Made by a program: the position numbers and the translations under genes
The notes under the pieces: generated by a model
Database searches by the model: none
Told to the model about the DNA's origin: nothing
Seen by the model: the letters and a program-made list of their open reading frames with translations, nothing else
Source of the DNA: an uncultured Alphaproteobacteria bacterium
Lineage (GTDB): Bacteria; Pseudomonadota; Alphaproteobacteria; Caulobacterales; Caulobacteraceae
Direction: 5' to 3'
Length of the DNA stretch: 64,000 nucleotides
Assembly (NCBI GenBank): GCA_903860975.1
Contig: CAIOSI010000017.1
Coordinates: forward strand, 62,001 to 126,000
Part shown: one piece after another, positions 1 to 9,037 of the stretch
How the letters are laid out: every line of letters begins with the position of its first letter
Numbering within the stretch: the first letter of the stretch is position 1

Positions 1-342
1 GGCCGCCCGGCCCCGAAGTTGGTCTCGGCCGCACAGGTGGCTTCGATGAAGCCCGGCTCTGTGATTGTTGACCTCGCCATCGAGCAGGGTGGCAATGTCG
101 AAGGTGCCAAGCTCGGCGAGGTCTTCGTGACCCGGAACGGTGTGAAGATCTTGGGCGTTGCAAACCTTCCCGGACGCATCGCCGCCGACGCCTCGGCGCT
201 CTACGCCCGCAACCTGATGGCCTTTGCGGGTCTCTTCCTCAACAAGGAAGGCCAGCTCGCGCCAGACTATGAGGATGAGATCTTGAAGGCGGCCCTAGTC
301 ACACAGGGCGGTGTGGTCGTCCATCCGAACCTCAAGGGCTGA
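1..342 (+). CDS. pntA1: NAD(P) transhydrogenase alpha subunit part 1, C-terminal end (partial)
   Basis: The reading frame is open from the left edge and ends at TGA at 340-342, so only about the last 113 residues are present. The text matches the end of the NAD(H)-binding domain of proton-translocating transhydrogenase, including the stretch MKPGSVIVDLAIEQGGN and the closing GGVVVHPNLKG. The soluble domain I binds NAD(H) and exchanges hydride with NADP(H) bound on PntB. The protein stops after domain I, and the membrane part is a separate gene 5 bases downstream, the split arrangement usual in alphaproteobacteria. The true start lies outside the window. Confidence 0.96.
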   Translation, partial: GRPAPKLVSAAQVASMKPGSVIVDLAIEQGGNVEGAKLGEVFVTRNGVKILGVANLPGRIAADASALYARNLMAFAGLFLNKEGQLAPDYEDEILKAALVTQGGVVVHPNLKG

Positions 343-347
343 ACCCG

Positions 348-692
348 ATGGAAGCCGTCGATCCAACTGTCTTCCGCCTGGCCATTTTCGTCTTGGCGAT
401 CTTCGTCGGCTACTACGTGGTTTGGAGCGTCACACCCGCCCTGCACACACCCTTGATGGCTGTGACCAATGCCATTTCCTCGGTGATCATCGTCGGTGCC
501 CTACTGGCTGCGGCAGCGCATGCGCCGAACGGCGGCGCATTAACGGGAAATATCATGATCTCTAAGGGCGCCGGCGCGGTCGCTGCGGCTTTCGCCTCGG
601 TCAATATTTTCGGCGGCTTCCTCGTCGTCCGGCGGATGCTGGCGATGTACAAAAAGAAGGCTCCGGCACCGAAGAAGGACGCCGCAGCGTGA
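348..692 (+). CDS. pntA2: NAD(P) transhydrogenase alpha subunit part 2 (membrane)
   Basis: A 114-residue membrane protein with about three hydrophobic helices, including FRLAIFVLAIFVGYYVVWSV and a helix after HTPLMAVTNAISS, which is the conserved PntA2 signature. It ends in a short Lys/Ala/Pro tail. It supplies part of the proton channel domain of the transhydrogenase. Five bases separate it from pntA1, and its stop overlaps the GTG start of pntB, so the three genes should be translated as one unit. Confidence 0.96.
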   Translation: MEAVDPTVFRLAIFVLAIFVGYYVVWSVTPALHTPLMAVTNAISSVIIVGALLAAAAHAPNGGALTGNIMISKGAGAVAAAFASVNIFGGFLVVRRMLAMYKKKAPAPKKDAAA

Positions 693-2107
693 ACGCCAAT
701 CTCGCCGCTATTCTTTATCTCGTCTCCGGCGTCCTGTTCATCTTAGCGCTGCGGGGTCTGAGTTCGCCCACCACCAGCCAGGCCGGGAATCGGAACGGAA
801 TGATCGGCATGGCGATCGCCGTTGGCACAGCCTTGGCGACGTTATGGAGCCAGGGCGCGCTCGATCCTCTCACGCTGGCCTTAATTGGCACCGGTGTTGC
901 GATCGGCGGTGCGGTCGGTGCCGTGATCGCACGTCGCGTGGCGATGACGGCTATGCCGCAGCTGGTGGCGGCCTTTCACAGCCTCGTGGGTATGGCGGCG
1001 TGCCTCGTGGCGGTGGCGGCGATCCACACGCCGGTGGCCTATGGCATCGCCTCACCCGATGGTGGGGTTATCACCCATTCTCTAATCGAGTTGGCAGTGG
1101 GCTTGGCCATCGGTGCGGTGACTTTCACGGGCTCGGTGATCGCCTTCGCCAAGTTGAACGGCAACATGTCCGGTGCGCCGATCCTGCTGCCTGGTCGGCA
1201 CCTGCTCAATTTGACGATCGCCCTGGGGATTGTCGCCATGATCGTGGTCCTGGTGATGAGCGGCGGAACAGCGCTTTGGGCCTTCTGGGCGATCTTCGGC
1301 CTTTCGCTGCTGGTTGGGATTACCCTGATCATCCCGATCGGCGGGGCGGACATGCCGGTCGTCGTTTCAATGTTGAATAGCTATTCTGGCTGGGCGGCGG
1401 CGGCACTGGGCTTCACGCTCGAGAATACGACCCTGATCATCACGGGCGCCCTTGTGGGCTCTTCCGGTGCGATCCTCAGCTACATCATGTGCAAGGCGAT
1501 GAACCGGGGTTTCATCTCGGTGATCTTGGGTGGCTTCGGCGCTACCGACACCTCAGCAGCGGCTGGCGGTAAGGTTGAGACAAGGCCGGTCAAGCAGGGC
1601 TCGGCAGACGATGCCGCCTTCATCATGAAGAACGCCAGTAAGGTCATCATCGTCCCTGGCTATGGCATGGCGGTGAGTCAGGCGCAGCACGCGCTGCGCG
1701 AAATGGCCGATAAGCTGAAAGCGGAAGGCGTTGCGGTGAAGTACGCCATCCATCCGGTTGCTGGCCGCATGCCCGGCCATATGAATGTGCTTCTGGCCGA
1801 GGCCAATGTTCCCTACGACGAGGTCTTCGAACTGGAAGACATCAATGCTGAGTTCCCGACCGCCGACGTGGCCTTCGTTATCGGCGCGAATGACGTCACA
1901 AATCCGGCGGCGAAGACCGATACAGCCTCGCCGATCTACGGCATGCCGATCCTCGATGTGGAGAAAGCGCGTACGGTGCTGTTCGTAAAGCGAGGCATGT
2001 CGTCGGGCTACGCTGGCGTTGAGAATGAACTCTTCTTCCGCGACAACACCATGATGCTTTTTGGCGACGCCAAGAAGATGGTCGAAGGCATCCTGAAAAG
2101 CCTCTGA
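689..2107 (+). CDS. pntB: NAD(P) transhydrogenase beta subunit
   Basis: 472 residues, the usual PntB length. The first ~270 residues are a run of hydrophobic helices. The last ~180 form the NADP(H)-binding domain, with the fingerprint VPGYGMAVSQAQHALREM and the later VIGANDVTNPAAK motif. It couples inward proton flow to reduction of NADP+ by NADH, supplying NADPH for biosynthesis and redox defence. The GTG start at 689 overlaps the pntA2 stop by 4 bases, which indicates translational coupling. No strong terminator follows; only a weak GC-rich inverted repeat is seen near 2107-2130. Confidence 0.97.
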   Translation: MNANLAAILYLVSGVLFILALRGLSSPTTSQAGNRNGMIGMAIAVGTALATLWSQGALDPLTLALIGTGVAIGGAVGAVIARRVAMTAMPQLVAAFHSLVGMAACLVAVAAIHTPVAYGIASPDGGVITHSLIELAVGLAIGAVTFTGSVIAFAKLNGNMSGAPILLPGRHLLNLTIALGIVAMIVVLVMSGGTALWAFWAIFGLSLLVGITLIIPIGGADMPVVVSMLNSYSGWAAAALGFTLENTTLIITGALVGSSGAILSYIMCKAMNRGFISVILGGFGATDTSAAAGGKVETRPVKQGSADDAAFIMKNASKVIIVPGYGMAVSQAQHALREMADKLKAEGVAVKYAIHPVAGRMPGHMNVLLAEANVPYDEVFELEDINAEFPTADVAFVIGANDVTNPAAKTDTASPIYGMPILDVEKARTVLFVKRGMSSGYAGVENELFFRDNTMMLFGDAKKMVEGILKSL

Positions 2108-2232
2108 GGCAGGCGCTTGTCGCCTCTCTGTCGTCAATTTCGGGTTTATTGCAATCCTGCGGTGGTCCTGACCTCGACGCGCCACATCGGCCTGACCATA
2201 TGGCAGTGCATCCCCAACCTTGGAGAGGCCCC

Positions 2233-3282
2233 ATGAAATACAATCAGCTCGGCCGCACGGGCCTCTTCGTATCCGAAATTTGCTTGGGGACCATGACCTT
2301 CGGCGGTTCTGAGAACGCTGGAATGTGGAAGGCGATCGGCGCACTGCAGCAAGATGATGTGGACGCGATCGTCCAGCGCGCGCTGGAGGCCGGCGTGAAT
2401 TTCTTCGATACGGCCGACGTCTATTCCCTTGGCGGGTCTGAAAAGCTGTTCGGTCAAGCGCTGAAGAACCTCGGGACCAAGCGCAAGGACGTGGTCGTCG
2501 CCACCAAGGTTTTCGGCGAAATGGGCCCGCGTCCCAATGATCGCGGAGCCTCGCGGGGACACATCATGGACTCGGTGCAAGGCAGCCTCGAGCGGCTGCA
2601 GACCGACCACATCGATCTTTACCAGATCCACGGGAACGACGCGGTGACCCCGATCGAGGAGACCCTACGGGCGCTCGACGATCTCGTCAGCCAGGGCCTC
2701 GTCCGCTATGTCGGCGTCTCGAACTGGTCCGCATGGAAGATCGCCAAGGCCCTGGGGTTGAGCGAAGCGAAGGGTTACGCGCGGTTTGAGACGCTGCAGG
2801 CCTACTATTCGATCGCCGGTCGTGACCTGGAGCGCGAATTGGTTCCGATGCTGACGGCGGAGCAACTGGGCCTGATGGTCTGGTCGCCGCTGGCCGGCGG
2901 GTTGCTTTCCGGCAAGTTTGGACCGGGTTCAAACAATCCAGAAGGCGCTCGGCGCACCACCTTTGACTTCCCGCCGGTAGACAAAGATCGCGCCTGGGCG
3001 TGCATCGAGGTGATGCGCGAGGTCGGCGAGGCGCACGGCGTATCGGTGGCGCGCGTAGCGCTGGCCTGGATCCTTCAGAAGCCACACGTGATGAGCATCA
3101 TTATCGGCGCCAAGACCTTGGAGCAGCTGGACGATAATTTGGCGGCTGCCGGGCTGATGCTGACGGATGAGGAGATAAAGCGCCTAGACGAGGTCTCTGA
3201 ACTGCCAAGCGAATACCCAGGCTGGATGTTCGCCCGCCAAGGCGGCAATCGCCGGCCGAAGCCCTTCGTCAAGCCGAGTTGA
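2233..3282 (+). CDS. Aldo/keto reductase
   Basis: 349 residues starting MKYNQLGRTG, chosen over an upstream in-frame start because a GGAGAGG ribosome site sits just before 2233 and homologues begin here. The family's catalytic tetrad is visible: D59 and Y64 (FFDTADVY), K92 (VVVATKVFG) and H133 (YQIHGND). A C-terminal IIIGAKTLEQLDDNL stretch matches the NADP-binding edge of the barrel. It should reduce aldehydes or ketones with NADPH in the cytosol; the subfamily resembles YghZ/voltage-gated potassium channel beta-like reductases. The substrate is unknown. It follows pntB by 125 bases in the same direction. Confidence 0.93.
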   Translation: MKYNQLGRTGLFVSEICLGTMTFGGSENAGMWKAIGALQQDDVDAIVQRALEAGVNFFDTADVYSLGGSEKLFGQALKNLGTKRKDVVVATKVFGEMGPRPNDRGASRGHIMDSVQGSLERLQTDHIDLYQIHGNDAVTPIEETLRALDDLVSQGLVRYVGVSNWSAWKIAKALGLSEAKGYARFETLQAYYSIAGRDLERELVPMLTAEQLGLMVWSPLAGGLLSGKFGPGSNNPEGARRTTFDFPPVDKDRAWACIEVMREVGEAHGVSVARVALAWILQKPHVMSIIIGAKTLEQLDDNLAAAGLMLTDEEIKRLDEVSELPSEYPGWMFARQGGNRRPKPFVKPS

Positions 3283-3301
3283 GAGGAACCGCCACGGGGC
3301 T

Positions 3302-4186
3302 ATGCCTGTCGTCCAGATCCTCAGGCCCGCCAAGCTCTCACCCCGCGGCGAGATGATCGACGTTGGCGGGCGGCGGTTGCGCATGGTCCGCGCCGGTCAG
3401 TCTGGCTCACGCCCGACCATTGTGCTGGAGCACGGCGCCTTTGGCTGTGCTTCAGATTGGGCTGTTGTGCAGGAGCGGCTAGCCGCCAAGGGCCTCGCAA
3501 GCATTGCCTATGATCGTGCTGGCCTGGGATACTCCGAACCAGGACCGAAGCCGCGTGACGGCAAAGCCATCGTGGCTGACTTGGCAGCACTGCTTCGCGA
3601 GTTAGACGAGCGCGGTCCCGTTGTGCTCGCCGGCCATTCGATGGGCGGGCTAATGGTGCGTCTGTTTGCCCTTACACATCCCGACCGGGTGTTGGGCGTG
3701 GTGCTGGTTGACGCCGTTACGCCCGATGTCATCAACTCTCCCATCGGCAAAAAGGGTGTCTACGCATTTAGCCGCATCCTAAGCTGGGTGAGCTTGGGCG
3801 CGCGCTATGGGATGATGCGGCCGGTGGCGATTGTGGCCGGCGATCGTATCGGCCTGCCGCCGCAAGCTTCGGCCGAGAAACGCCGTATCCATGGCTCAGC
3901 TTTGCACGCGCATTGGGCAGCCGAAGAAGTTGCGCAATGGCGGGCAACCTCGGATCAGGCTCGAGCAGATGACTTCCCTCCCGCCATGCCGATTGCTGTG
4001 ATTACGGCGGGCAGCGAGAATACCGTCACAGCGTTGAAAGACGTCCAGTCAGTTCCAGCCTTGGCCTCGCAGAACGGCTATATCGAGCACGTGATCGGTG
4101 CCGGTCATGCAAACCTGCTTGGCCGGCGCTTCGCTGACCCGATCGTGCGGGGCGTCGAACACGTGCTCGCGACCGTCAATCGCTAG
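3302..4186 (+). CDS. Alpha/beta hydrolase
   Basis: 294 residues with the alpha/beta-hydrolase layout: an oxyanion region LEHGAFG near residue 43, AYDRAGLGYSEPGP near 70, and the nucleophile elbow AGHSMGGLMVRLF near residue 113. A late His in HVIGAGHANL completes the likely Ser-Asp-His triad. No signal peptide is evident, so a cytosolic esterase, epoxide hydrolase or C-C hydrolase are all possible. It lies 19 bases after the aldo/keto reductase and is probably co-transcribed. It converges on tilS with a 4-base gap, occupying the place where ftsH often sits in related genomes. Confidence 0.88.
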   Translation: MPVVQILRPAKLSPRGEMIDVGGRRLRMVRAGQSGSRPTIVLEHGAFGCASDWAVVQERLAAKGLASIAYDRAGLGYSEPGPKPRDGKAIVADLAALLRELDERGPVVLAGHSMGGLMVRLFALTHPDRVLGVVLVDAVTPDVINSPIGKKGVYAFSRILSWVSLGARYGMMRPVAIVAGDRIGLPPQASAEKRRIHGSALHAHWAAEEVAQWRATSDQARADDFPPAMPIAVITAGSENTVTALKDVQSVPALASQNGYIEHVIGAGHANLLGRRFADPIVRGVEHVLATVNR

Positions 4187-4190
4187 GGCA

Positions 4191-5384
4191 TCAAGCAGGC
4201 TCACGCTCGATCGCGCCACAGGCCGCCAGCAGCCGATCGTAGGCCAGAGGCTTGGCTGCGATGGCTTCGAATGAGCCGTCGTCTCTGATGATTCCCGGCA
4301 TTGTCGCACCAGCACGCGCGCGGACCTCCATCGCCCGATCCGCTGTGATCTCGAAGCGGCCGTCCCAGACACCTGTTACGTCAGTCAGCAGACGCAGAGG
4401 AGCCAAGCCGCCCCTTGAAACTTCCCCGGCCTCGCGAAGGAAACAGGCATGGTCGGTATCGGCCTCGATACGGGACCCAGCGAGCGTGGCGATGAACGGC
4501 GCAATGCCTGTCAGGCGCTCAGCAAGCCCCTCAACCCGGCTTCGAGCTGGCGGCCGGCGAGCGCCTGCGGCGCAGACGCAAGCGGCTGACACAAATCGCC
4601 TCAGCGCGTCAGGAGACGCATTGCGCAGCGCTGACCGGTCGACCTCGAAGCCGCCGCCAGCGTTCGCTCGTATGGCCAGCGCCAATGCTCTGGCTGAGGC
4701 ACCGGGCGTGGCGGCGGCCGGCAAAACGCCGCGAGCAACCATCGCGCGGGCGCGTGGCCTGGCGTAGGTCTCGTCATCATTCGCCGGATCGTTGATCCAG
4801 CATTCGCCGCGTGCCTGCAGCCATTTACGCAGCTCGGCGCGGCGCACGCCCAGCATGGGGCGAAGCACGAAGATGCCGCGGCCCTCCGGCCAGGACGGTG
4901 ACGGCGTCCATTCCTGAGGATCACGTGTCGATGAGCCGCTTGCCCGCATCAGCCCGGCCTCGAGCGCATCATCAGCTGTATGGCCCATCAGGATCACACG
5001 TGCGCCGGCCTCACGCGCGGCCTCAGCCAGAAGGGCATGACGGGCGAGGCGTGCTGCTGCCGGGAGGCCCGTCACAGGTTTGTCGCCGGTCCAGGCGAGT
5101 GCCCGAAACGGGAGTCCAAGTCGTTCGGCGCTCGAGGCGCAGGTCCTGGTCCAATCGGCGCTCAGCGGACGCAGCTGGTGGTCTACGGTCAAGACGATCA
5201 GCCGACGCCCTGCGAGCTGCGCCCATTTCGCTGCGATCAGGAGCAGAGCCAGACTGTCGCCACCGCCAGACAGCGCCACGGCGATGGGGTGCGGGCTATC
5301 GTCGAGGAGCCGGCGGTCGAGACCCTCGCCGACCGCGCATTCGAGGCCGGACACGACAAGGGCCATCGCGGCGCCTAGTTGCAC
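4191..5384 (-). CDS. tilS: tRNA(Ile)-lysidine synthase TilS
   Basis: Up to 397 residues. The N-terminal PP-loop ATP pyrophosphatase motif AVALSGGGDSLALLLI identifies the enzyme that converts C34 of the CAU anticodon tRNA(Ile) to lysidine, so that it reads AUA. A second conserved patch, MGHTADDALEAGLMR, follows near residue 145. The start may be GTG at 5384, overlapping the cpoB stop by 10 bases, or ATG at 5366; the coordinates use the longer form. It is the last gene of the tol-pal transcription unit. Unlike many alphaproteobacteria, no ftsH follows. Confidence 0.93.
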   Translation of the reverse strand: MQLGAAMALVVSGLECAVGEGLDRRLLDDSPHPIAVALSGGGDSLALLLIAAKWAQLAGRRLIVLTVDHQLRPLSADWTRTCASSAERLGLPFRALAWTGDKPVTGLPAAARLARHALLAEAAREAGARVILMGHTADDALEAGLMRASGSSTRDPQEWTPSPSWPEGRGIFVLRPMLGVRRAELRKWLQARGECWINDPANDDETYARPRARAMVARGVLPAAATPGASARALALAIRANAGGGFEVDRSALRNASPDALRRFVSAACVCAAGARRPPARSRVEGLAERLTGIAPFIATLAGSRIEADTDHACFLREAGEVSRGGLAPLRLLTDVTGVWDGRFEITADRAMEVRARAGATMPGIIRDDGSFEAIAAKPLAYDRLLAACGAIEREPA

Positions 5385-6271
5385 TTCGCCTGAAGGCGGA
5401 TCGTGGCGGCGTGAGCCGTCACTGCCGCAGGCACCTTAGGGTATTTGTGGCTAAGCTCGTTCAGCGTCTGGCAGGCGTCTGCGGGCTTCTTCAACTGCAC
5501 CAGGGATCGTCCGAGCTCGACCACGGCATCGGGCGCCCAAGGGGTCTGTGGCCATCCGCGGATTGAGCCAATGAAGGCGCCTGCGGCCTTCACATAGTCG
5601 CCCCGCACCGCCAGTGTTTTACCCCACCAGTAGCGCGCCTCCGGCGTCCGCGGCGTGTCGGGATAGGTCGTAACGTAGTCGTTGAAGGCGGTCTCGGCAC
5701 CATCATAGTCGCCATTCAACATCAGCTGGCGGGCCTTTGTGAAAGCTGCGTTCGCTGCTGAGGCGGAGGCCTTTGGATCTGCGGCCGGCTGGGGGTCCGG
5801 CGGTGGCGGCGGCCCGGCCTGGGCTGCAGCGGCCGCAGCGGCCGCCTCAGCTTTCTTTTCGTCCGCGTTTAGCCGCTCGCTCAGCAATTTGATCTGTGCA
5901 CGAAGCGCGGTGTTGTCTCGTCGAGCCTGGTCCAGCTCGTGGGTCGTGCCCTCAAGCGAGCCGTTTAGCTTGGTCAGCGTGCTTTCAAGGTCGGCGACCT
6001 TCGTCGCCAGTTCGGCCATGCGTGCGTCTGTGTCAGCAGGCTCAACCACGACCGGTGCTCCGGTCTTCTGCGCTTTGAAGACGATGTCGCGCAGTTCGCG
6101 CACGACTTTCTCCATACGGTCCATGCGCTTAGCGTCCCTCGCGTCCAGAGGGTCATCCATCGGTGTCTGAGCAACGGCCAATCCGGGGAAGGACGGGGCG
6201 GAAATCAAGATGACCGCCGCCGTCGCAACCAGGAGCCGCCAGTTTTGGCCTGAGCGGCGTGCATTCATCAT
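5375..6271 (-). CDS. cpoB: Cell division coordinator CpoB (YbgF)
   Basis: 298 residues. A signal peptide (VATAAVILISAPSFPGLAVA, cleaved after AQ) exports it to the periplasm. Residues ~40-130 form a heptad-rich coiled coil (ATKVADLESTLTKLNGSLEG region), then a Pro/Ala linker, then C-terminal TPR repeats from ~170 (AFTKARQLMLNGDYDGAETA). CpoB trimers link Tol-Pal constriction with peptidoglycan synthesis at the septum. Its start overlaps the pal stop by 4 bases and its stop overlaps the longer tilS form. Confidence 0.95.
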   Translation of the reverse strand: MMNARRSGQNWRLLVATAAVILISAPSFPGLAVAQTPMDDPLDARDAKRMDRMEKVVRELRDIVFKAQKTGAPVVVEPADTDARMAELATKVADLESTLTKLNGSLEGTTHELDQARRDNTALRAQIKLLSERLNADEKKAEAAAAAAAAQAGPPPPPDPQPAADPKASASAANAAFTKARQLMLNGDYDGAETAFNDYVTTYPDTPRTPEARYWWGKTLAVRGDYVKAAGAFIGSIRGWPQTPWAPDAVVELGRSLVQLKKPADACQTLNELSHKYPKVPAAVTAHAATIRLQAKCN

Positions 6272-6840
6272 TGCATCCGTGCGCCGCCGACGATGGCCGT
6301 ATGCGAATTGCGGTTATGGCTTTCAGCCGCCTCGCCCGTACCCGCATCGATCGGCTTTTCCTTGCCATATGAGACGGTCGTGATGCGACCCGCGGTGACG
6401 CCGTGGGCGACGAGGTAGTCGCGCACGGCATTTGCGCGCCGGGCTCCGAGGGCGAGATTGTAGTCCTGGGTACCGCGTTCGTCGCAGTTACCTTCGATGC
6501 GGACCTGAACGGCCGGGTAGCGCTTCAGCCAAGACGCCTGTGCATCCAGCAAAGGCGTGGCGTCACTGCGCACCGAGTACATGTCGTAGTCGAAGTATAC
6601 GCGGTCACCCACATTGATCGTAAAATCCCGCTCAGAGCCTGGCAACGGTGCCTGGCTGACGGGTTCAGGTTGCGGCGCAGGTGCAGGGCTACGCGGCGGT
6701 TCTACCGGCCGAGAAGGTGGCGCAGGCTGGGTGGTCGGATAGGCGGGCTTGGGATGTGACGCACACGCTGCAAGCGATACGGCGGCAGCTGAGATAAGCG
6801 CCAATCGTAAGGCGCTCCCCGAGTTGCGGATCGTGATCAT
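6268..6840 (-). CDS. pal: Peptidoglycan-associated lipoprotein Pal
   Basis: 190 residues. A lipoprotein signal ends in the lipobox LAAC, with C26 as the lipidated residue. A Pro-rich spacer (~residues 30-65) precedes an OmpA-like domain with VYFDYDMYSVRSDATPLLD and the diaminopimelate-binding region NCDERGTQDYNLALGARRA. Pal tethers the outer membrane to peptidoglycan and is relocated to the division site by TolQRAB. It lies 73 bases downstream of tolB, and the 4-base overlap with cpoB argues for coupled translation. Confidence 0.97.
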   Translation of the reverse strand: MITIRNSGSALRLALISAAAVSLAACASHPKPAYPTTQPAPPSRPVEPPRSPAPAPQPEPVSQAPLPGSERDFTINVGDRVYFDYDMYSVRSDATPLLDAQASWLKRYPAVQVRIEGNCDERGTQDYNLALGARRANAVRDYLVAHGVTAGRITTVSYGKEKPIDAGTGEAAESHNRNSHTAIVGGARMQ

Positions 6841-6913
6841 GGAAAGCGTCTCCTTGGAAAGGCGCGCCGACGGCGCGGGTGAAGAATCTTACGTCAGGCT
6901 GCAGCGTGCAAGC

Positions 6914-8245
6914 CTAGTTAAGCAAGGGCGACCAAGCCGGGTCTGATCCCGAGCCAGGGTAGGGCATGGGCTGGATGATCCGTCCTGTGACGTCCACGCT
7001 CCAGAGCTTCGTGCCGCCGCCTGCGACTTGACGGCTGAATAACAATACCCGCCCGTTTGGAGCCCACGCAGGCCCCTCATCTAAGTAACTAGAAGTCAGG
7101 ATTCGCTCGTCGGTTCCGTCGGGCTTCATCACACCGATATGGAACTGATTTCCTGTCTGTTTCGTGAAGGCGATGAACTCGCCAGTCGGGCTCCAAACCG
7201 GCGTGGTGTAGCGGCCCTGAGTAAAGCTGATCCGACGCGGGTTTGAGCCGTCAGCGCCCATAATGTAGAGCTGCGGCGAGCCAGACCGGTCGGAGTTAAA
7301 GGCGATCATCGAACCGTCCGGCGAGAAAGAAGGCGAGGTATCGATGGCTGGATCGACAGTCAGCCGGGCTGTCGCGCGGCTCTTTAGGTCCATGACGAAG
7401 ATGTCGCTATTACCGCCGCGCTCTACAGAAAATGCGACCTTACCGCCGTCCGGGGAGAAGCGCGGTGCGAACACCATGCCCTTGAAGTCGCCAAGGCTCT
7501 CCTTGCGGGTCGTTTCAAGATTCAGCAGGTAGATCTTTGACCCCTCGGGCCGAAGCTCCATGTAGGTGATCTCCTGGGTGTTCGAGGAGAACCGCGGGGT
7601 CATGATCACCGCTGAGCCATCCGTGAGATAGCTGGGGTTCGCGCCGTCCTGATCCATGATCGCCAATCGTTTGATCTTGGAGCCTCGCGCACCACTCTCG
7701 GCGACGAAGACGACACGGGTGTCGAAGTAACCCTTCTCACCCGTCAGTCGCTCATAGACAGCATCGGATATTTTGTGCGCCAAGCGCCGCCAGTTTTCAG
7801 GGCTCGACGCAAACTGCAGCCCCCCACTGCCCGTTCCGTGATTGGCAAAACCCAGCTCGTGCTCGGCAAACACATCATAGAGATGGAACCCGGCCTCCAA
7901 TCGCCCGCTGACGAGGCTGGCTTGGCCGACGATCAGAGCTTGGGCTTTGATCTGTTGCCAGGCAGGGAAGCGGGGTTGGACAGCGATCGTCAGGTCGCGT
8001 TCGACGAAGCTTGCGGGATCCAGTGGCCGGAATAGGCCTGAGCGCTGCAGGTTCGCGCTGATCACACCGACGATGTCGGCCCCGATCTGGCCGCCGCTGA
8101 AAATCGGGAGTGCGATAGGTAGCGGCTGCACGTCGCCGCGATTGACGTTGACCTCGATGTCTGCGTGCGCGGCAGGCGCCAACAAAGCCGCAGCCGGCAG
8201 GGCGGCGAGTGCTGTCAGCAGGGACCGCTTGGTGAAGTGCGTCAT
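6914..8245 (-). CDS. tolB: Tol-Pal system beta-propeller protein TolB
   Basis: 443 residues, the usual length. A signal peptide ([19 protein letters not shown]) precedes the N-terminal TolB domain (~30-165) and a six-bladed propeller built of WD40-like PD40 repeats. Repeats such as [38 protein letters not shown] and [16 protein letters not shown] are plain in the sequence. TolB is periplasmic and shuttles between Pal and TolA. The stop codon of tolA touches its start, so it belongs to the tolQRAB unit. Confidence 0.97.
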   Translation of the reverse strand: MTHFTKRSLLTALAALPAAALLAPAAHADIEVNVNRGDVQPLPIALPIFSGGQIGADIVGVISANLQRSGLFRPLDPASFVERDLTIAVQPRFPAWQQIKAQALIVGQASLVSGRLEAGFHLYDVFAEHELGFANHGTGSGGLQFASSPENWRRLAHKISDAVYERLTGEKGYFDTRVVFVAESGARGSKIKRLAIMDQDGANPSYLTDGSAVIMTPRFSSNTQEITYMELRPEGSKIYLLNLETTRKESLGDFKGMVFAPRFSPDGGKVAFSVERGGNSDIFVMDLKSRATARLTVDPAIDTSPSFSPDGSMIAFNSDRSGSPQLYIMGADGSNPRRISFTQGRYTTPVWSPTGEFIAFTKQTGNQFHIGVMKPDGTDERILTSSYLDEGPAWAPNGRVLLFSRQVAGGGTKLWSVDVTGRIIQPMPYPGSGSDPAWSPLLN

Positions 8246-9037
8246 CTAAGAACAAGCCTCGCGCGCATTAAAAGTTACCGCGATTCTCTCGCCATAGAAT
8301 TCCCTGGGTAGGGTGCGGAAGGGCGCGGCGGCGTAGACCGCACTGACGGCTCGCTCCGAAGCGGTGCGGGCGACCGGGGTTGTGGGGCCGGTGATCTTAG
8401 CGGAGACATCGCCGATCACTTGGCCACCGGCGCCGAGCGTGAAGGTCACGCGAAGCTGTACGTCGCGCCCGCCCTCGACCTCGCAATTGGGGTTCCAACG
8501 CCGCTGTAGCTCATCGGTGAGGCCACTCATGGCGGCTGCGGAGAGGCCGGATCCGGGCACTGGCCGCGCCTGCAGCGCAGTTTCCGACCGGGCCGGACCC
8601 TTTGCCGCGGACGATGGCTTCGGCACCATCGGCTTGGTCATCTTCGATAGGCTCGCTGATAGCGCGTCAAGGTCGAGGCTCTTTTCGGGTTTTGTCGGGG
8701 CCGGCTTGACAGGGGCCGGCGTCGGGACCGGCTTGACGACCTTGGGCGTCGGCGCAGGCTTTGGCGGGGGTGGAGAAGGTTTAGGTTCCGGCGCAGGCGG
8801 ATTTGATTGCAGAGGCGCTTCGGGGGTCGGTGTATCGGTCTGGGCAGTCTGTTCGACGGGCGCTTGCTCGGCGGGCCGGACATCGGTGGCCGGCGCCCTG
8901 GCAACGATCGTCACCGGAACGACCGATCCCACCTTTAGATCTCGGGTGAAATTCCAGGAGATCAGCAAGGCGACGGCCAAGGTCGCGTGCAGCAGCACCG
9001 ATCCCAACATCGCAGGTGAGAGCTCCCGGCGGATCAC
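8246..9037 (-). CDS. tolA: TolA, energy-transducing inner membrane protein
   Basis: 263 residues. One N-terminal membrane helix (LGSVLLHATLAVALLISWNF) is followed by a long Pro/Ala/Lys-rich linker (~residues 60-130; PPAPEPKPSPPPPKPAPTPK) and a compact C-terminal domain with WNPNCEVEGGRDVQLRVTF. The linker crosses the periplasm, and the C-terminal domain meets TolB and Pal under control of the TolQR proton motor. The linker is Pro-rich, as in Caulobacterales, rather than the long Ala/Lys helix of enterobacteria. It overlaps tolR by 4 bases. Confidence 0.94.
   Translation of the reverse strand: MIRRELSPAMLGSVLLHATLAVALLISWNFTRDLKVGSVVPVTIVARAPATDVRPAEQAPVEQTAQTDTPTPEAPLQSNPPAPEPKPSPPPPKPAPTPKVVKPVPTPAPVKPAPTKPEKSLDLDALSASLSKMTKPMVPKPSSAAKGPARSETALQARPVPGSGLSAAAMSGLTDELQRRWNPNCEVEGGRDVQLRVTFTLGAGGQVIGDVSAKITGPTTPVARTASERAVSAVYAAAPFRTLPREFYGERIAVTFNAREACS

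Noticed and set aside
2105-2130. Weak inverted repeat after pntB
   Set aside because: Five-base stem and no U-run; not a convincing terminator.
1553-2344. A 263-codon minus-strand frame over the pntB 3' end
   Set aside because: It is antisense to a well-supported PntB domain and reads as Arg/His/Gly-rich noise.
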